8,160 nt of DNA from NCBI GenBank assembly GCA_030609245.1, contig JAUWCP010000099.1, positions 1-8,160 of the forward strand, written 5' to 3'. This DNA is from Hyphomicrobium sp. Its GTDB lineage: Bacteria > Pseudomonadota > Alphaproteobacteria > Rhizobiales > Hyphomicrobiaceae. This document shows positions 6,616-8,160 of the stretch, piece by piece. The notes under the pieces were generated by a model. The model was not told where the DNA came from and made no database searches. It worked only from the letters and a program-made list of their open reading frames with translations. The translations under genes and the position numbers were made by a program. How positions within the stretch are numbered: position 1 is the stretch's first letter; the number at the start of each line of letters is the position of its first letter.

Positions 6616-7599
6616 TTAGCTGCGGTAGGCCGCGAATTGGCCGCGCGGGCGAAAGCGCTCCAAATAGGTTGGCACGATCGCCCCAACGCCATGGGGCCGC
6701 GTTATGCCAAGGGCGGCAATGGTGCGCTTCTCCGACTTTGCTCGTTCACTGACGATGTTGTCTTGCTGCAACAAGCGCACCTGATCGTAGGTGATCGGTC
6801 GCCAGCTGTTCGGCAACGGCCAGGTCAAGATCGCTTGGAGCTTGGCTAGCCAAAACGGTAACGGCATGTAGGTGCGCGGTCGTTCGGCCCACTCTTGCAC
6901 CAGATCGAGAAGCTCGCGGAAGCTGAACACCTCAGAACCTCCGATCTCGTAGACGGTGCCCGGCTTGCCCGCCCCGTCGATGGCGGCTGCGACGGCTGCG
7001 CCCAGGTCCCCAACGAAAACCGGTTGAAACCGCGTCTTGCCGCCGCCAATCAGCGGCAGGAATGGCGAGATCCGTGCCATGCCCGCAAAGCGATTGAAGA
7101 ACTCGTCCTCCGGCCCGAACACGACAGAGGGACGTAAAATAATCGCGTCGGGAAACTCTTCCAGCACCGCTGCTTCGCCCTCCCCCTTCGTGCGCGCATA
7201 GCGCGAAGACGATTTGGGATCGGCGCCGATGGCCGAGATGTGAACAAGCCTCTTAACACCCGCCTCGCGGGCTGCCTTGGCGACGGCCCGCGCTCCAAGT
7301 ACGTGGAGAGCGCGATAACTCTGATGGCCGCTGCTCACCAGCACACCAACGGCATTGACCACAACTCGCGCACCCTTCATCGCGTGCGCTACAGATTCAG
7401 GATAGCGAATGTTTGCCTGCACCGGGAAGATCTGGCCAACGCTGCCAGAGGGCTGCAGGAAAACCGCCGAATCGGGGCGGCGCACGGCGGCACGCACGCG
7501 CCAACCATTCTTTGCCATCGCAGCCACAGCATATCGGCCTACGAAGCCCGATCCGCCAAAGACGGTTGCCAACCCCTTGTCGTCGAGACGATCCGACAT
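6616..7599 (-). CDS. Complex I NDUFA9 subunit family protein (atypical SDR, NAD(P)-binding)
   Basis: A 327-residue NAD(P)-binding protein of the atypical short-chain dehydrogenase group that includes the complex I subunit NDUFA9. The Rossmann nucleotide loop is GGSGFVG (15-21). Further on are an SDR-like Ser in HISAIGA (S122) and YARTK (Y134, K138), followed by RPSVVFGPEDEFFNRF, which is typical of the NDUFA9 subfamily. In mitochondria this subunit binds NADPH structurally rather than for turnover; a similar role, or quinone/lipid-linked redox chemistry, is possible here. No nuo genes are nearby. The ATG at 7597-7599 has GGGAG 6 bases upstream, which I prefer to the longer frame opening at 7686, whose extra 29 residues look unlike the family. 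It converges on the hsp20-DUF1150 terminator. Confidence 0.88.
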   Translation of the reverse strand: MSDRLDDKGLATVFGGSGFVGRYAVAAMAKNGWRVRAAVRRPDSAVFLQPSGSVGQIFPVQANIRYPESVAHAMKGARVVVNAVGVLVSSGHQSYRALHVLGARAVAKAAREAGVKRLVHISAIGADPKSSSRYARTKGEGEAAVLEEFPDAIILRPSVVFGPEDEFFNRFAGMARISPFLPLIGGGKTRFQPVFVGDLGAAVAAAIDGAGKPGTVYEIGGSEVFSFRELLDLVQEWAERPRTYMPLPFWLAKLQAILTWPLPNSWRPITYDQVRLLQQDNIVSERAKSEKRTIAALGITRPHGVGAIVPTYLERFRPRGQFAAYRS

Positions 7600-7686
7600 C
7601 TCGCGCTCCCTATCGCTCAAACCAACGTCTGGAGAAACAAGGCATACACGAGCGTTGGCGGCCCTGTGAAGCCAGACAGGGCGCAA

Positions 7687-7715
7687 TTGACAAGAAGGGC
7701 GGTGCTCTCTAACTC
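7687..7715 (+). promoter_or_regulatory. Promoter of tRNA-Leu
   Basis: A perfect TTGACA (7687-7692) lies 17 bases upstream of TAACTC (7710-7715), which is a weak -10. Transcription would start near 7722, about 5 bases before the mature tRNA. The position and the perfect -35 support it; the -10 keeps it below certain. Confidence 0.5.
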
Positions 7716-7726
7716 ATCGCGTTCGT

Positions 7727-7813
7727 GCCCAGGTGGCGGAATTGGTAGACGCACCAGCTTCAGGTGCTGGCGCTCGCAAGGGTGTGGAGGTTCGAGTCCT
7801 CTCCTGGGCACCA
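7727..7813 (+). tRNA. tRNA-Leu (anticodon CAG)
   Basis: A complete 87-base class II tRNA. The acceptor arms GCCCAGG (7727-7733) and CCTGGGC (7803-7809) pair fully, followed by discriminator A7810 and an encoded CCA. The D arm starts TGGCGGAATTGGTAGAC. The anticodon stem CAGC/GCTG closes the loop TTCAGGT with CAG at 7761-7763, reading CUG leucine codons. A long variable arm, typical of leucine tRNAs, precedes the T arm GGTTCGAGTCC. The 3' part of such genes is a frequent landing site for integrases, and one lies immediately downstream. Confidence 0.97.
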
Positions 7814-7822
7814 CTTGGCCCT

Positions 7823-7842
7823 CCGGTGTCATCCAACACCGG
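7823..7842. other. Stem-loop just after tRNA-Leu
   Basis: CCGGTGT (7823-7829) pairs perfectly with ACACCGG (7836-7842) around a 6-base loop. It starts 10 bases after the CCA. No T tract follows on the plus strand, so a classic terminator is not supported; it may help end or process the tRNA transcript, or belong to the attachment region of the island. Confidence 0.35.
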
Positions 7843-7927
7843 CTAGAAAAACACTGAAAATAATGGCATTATCTCGACTGGTCGTCCAATGGCGTCCGCC
7901 TGAACTCCTCAACATCCGGAGATGAAA

Positions 7928-7957
7928 GGGGGCCTTTTTGGGGGCCTCTAGCGCTAG
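7928..7957. repeat. Tandem GGGGGCCT repeat and CTAGCGCTAG palindrome before the integrase
   Basis: Two identical octamers GGGGGCCT (7928-7935 and 7940-7947) flank TTTT, so their spacing is 12 bases. The perfect 10-base palindrome CTAGCGCTAG (7948-7957) follows at once and ends 13 bases before the integrase ATG. Such a cluster could be arm-type integrase sites or an operator controlling int. This is a positional inference only. Confidence 0.4.
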
Positions 7958-7970
7958 CTTCGGGGGTTGC

Positions 7971-8160
7971 ATGCCTTTGACGAATACGGCGATCAAAGCC
8001 GCTCAATCGCGCTCGCAATCTTACAAGCTGTTCGATGGAAAAGGGCTGTTCCTTTCGGTTGAGCCGTCAGGCGGAAAGCTTTGGAGGCTCAAATATCGAT
8101 ACGATGGTAAGGAAAAGAAGCTCGCGCTTGGCGCATTCCCGGAAACCGGCTTGAAGGAGG
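7971..8160 (+). CDS. P4-type tyrosine site-specific integrase (N-terminal part, cut by window edge)
   Basis: The frame opens at ATG 7971 and runs to the last base, giving 63 residues and one extra base. They match the N-terminal arm-binding domain (DUF4102) of phage P4-like integrases: PLTNTAIKAA, YKLFDGKGLFLSVEPSG (18-34), then WRLKYRYDGKEKKLALGAFP (38-57). The catalytic Arg/His/Tyr domain lies beyond the window. Integrases of this family insert islands at the 3' end of tRNA genes and usually sit beside the tRNA they use, here tRNA-Leu(CAG), 157 bases upstream. GGGGG at 7962-7966 serves as a ribosome site with short spacing. Whether the gene is intact cannot be judged from this part. Confidence 0.9.
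   Translation, partial: MPLTNTAIKAAQSRSQSYKLFDGKGLFLSVEPSGGKLWRLKYRYDGKEKKLALGAFPETGLKE

Noticed and set aside
7240..7857. A 205-residue plus-strand frame across the SDR gene start and the tRNA
   Set aside because: It overlaps the real SDR gene in antisense and runs straight through tRNA-Leu, so it cannot be a normal gene.
1..8160. CRISPR arrays, transposases, toxin-antitoxin or known defence genes
   Set aside because: No regularly spaced repeats, no transposase or defence motifs were seen; the only mobile-element gene is the integrase at the right edge.

Overview
The window looks like chromosomal DNA of an alphaproteobacterium, probably from the Hyphomicrobiales (a Hyphomicrobium/Rhizobium-like lineage). 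This rests on the high GC content, an endonuclease-type MutL with alphaproteobacterial motifs, a paired M16 peptidase operon, an hsp20-DUF1150 pair behind an alphaproteobacterial RpoH-type promoter, and an NDUFA9-like complex I accessory gene. No species can be named from the sequence alone.

Layout. Bases 1-108 are the 3' end of an unrecognised plus-strand gene. Convergent to it is a small PspC-domain membrane protein (112-318, minus). A 215-base gap (319-532) carries a long inverted repeat that resembles the dispersed palindromic repeats of Rhizobiales. Next on the minus strand come mutL (533-2329) and two M16B peptidase genes. The first-transcribed M16 gene (3852-5267) has the zinc site and the second (2454-3827) has the Arg/Tyr substrate pair, so together they look like a secreted, obligate heterodimer. 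mutL lies downstream in the same direction and may be read from the same transcript.

A 417-base non-coding region (5268-5684) separates the M16 operon from a divergent heat-shock unit. It holds a textbook RpoH promoter (CTTGAA-N16-CCATAT), followed by a leader of about 100 nt with three predicted hairpins, the last of which encloses the Shine-Dalgarno sequence of an Hsp20 gene (5685-6122). A DUF1150 gene (6257-6526) follows, then a strong hairpin terminator. An NDUFA9-like atypical SDR gene (6616-7599, minus) converges on this terminator.

The right end is a tRNA-Leu(CAG) gene (7727-7813) with its own promoter. It is followed 157 bases later by the start of a P4-type tyrosine integrase (7971 onward, cut by the window edge). 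This is the classic edge of an integrated genomic island or prophage: everything left of the tRNA looks like core genome, and accessory DNA should continue to the right.

The points most worth a second look are the possible RNA thermometer on hsp20, the island junction at tRNA-Leu, and two Tyr residues at positions where I expect His in the MutL endonuclease domain. I found no clearly new multi-gene system inside the window; if there is one, it is more likely beyond the integrase.
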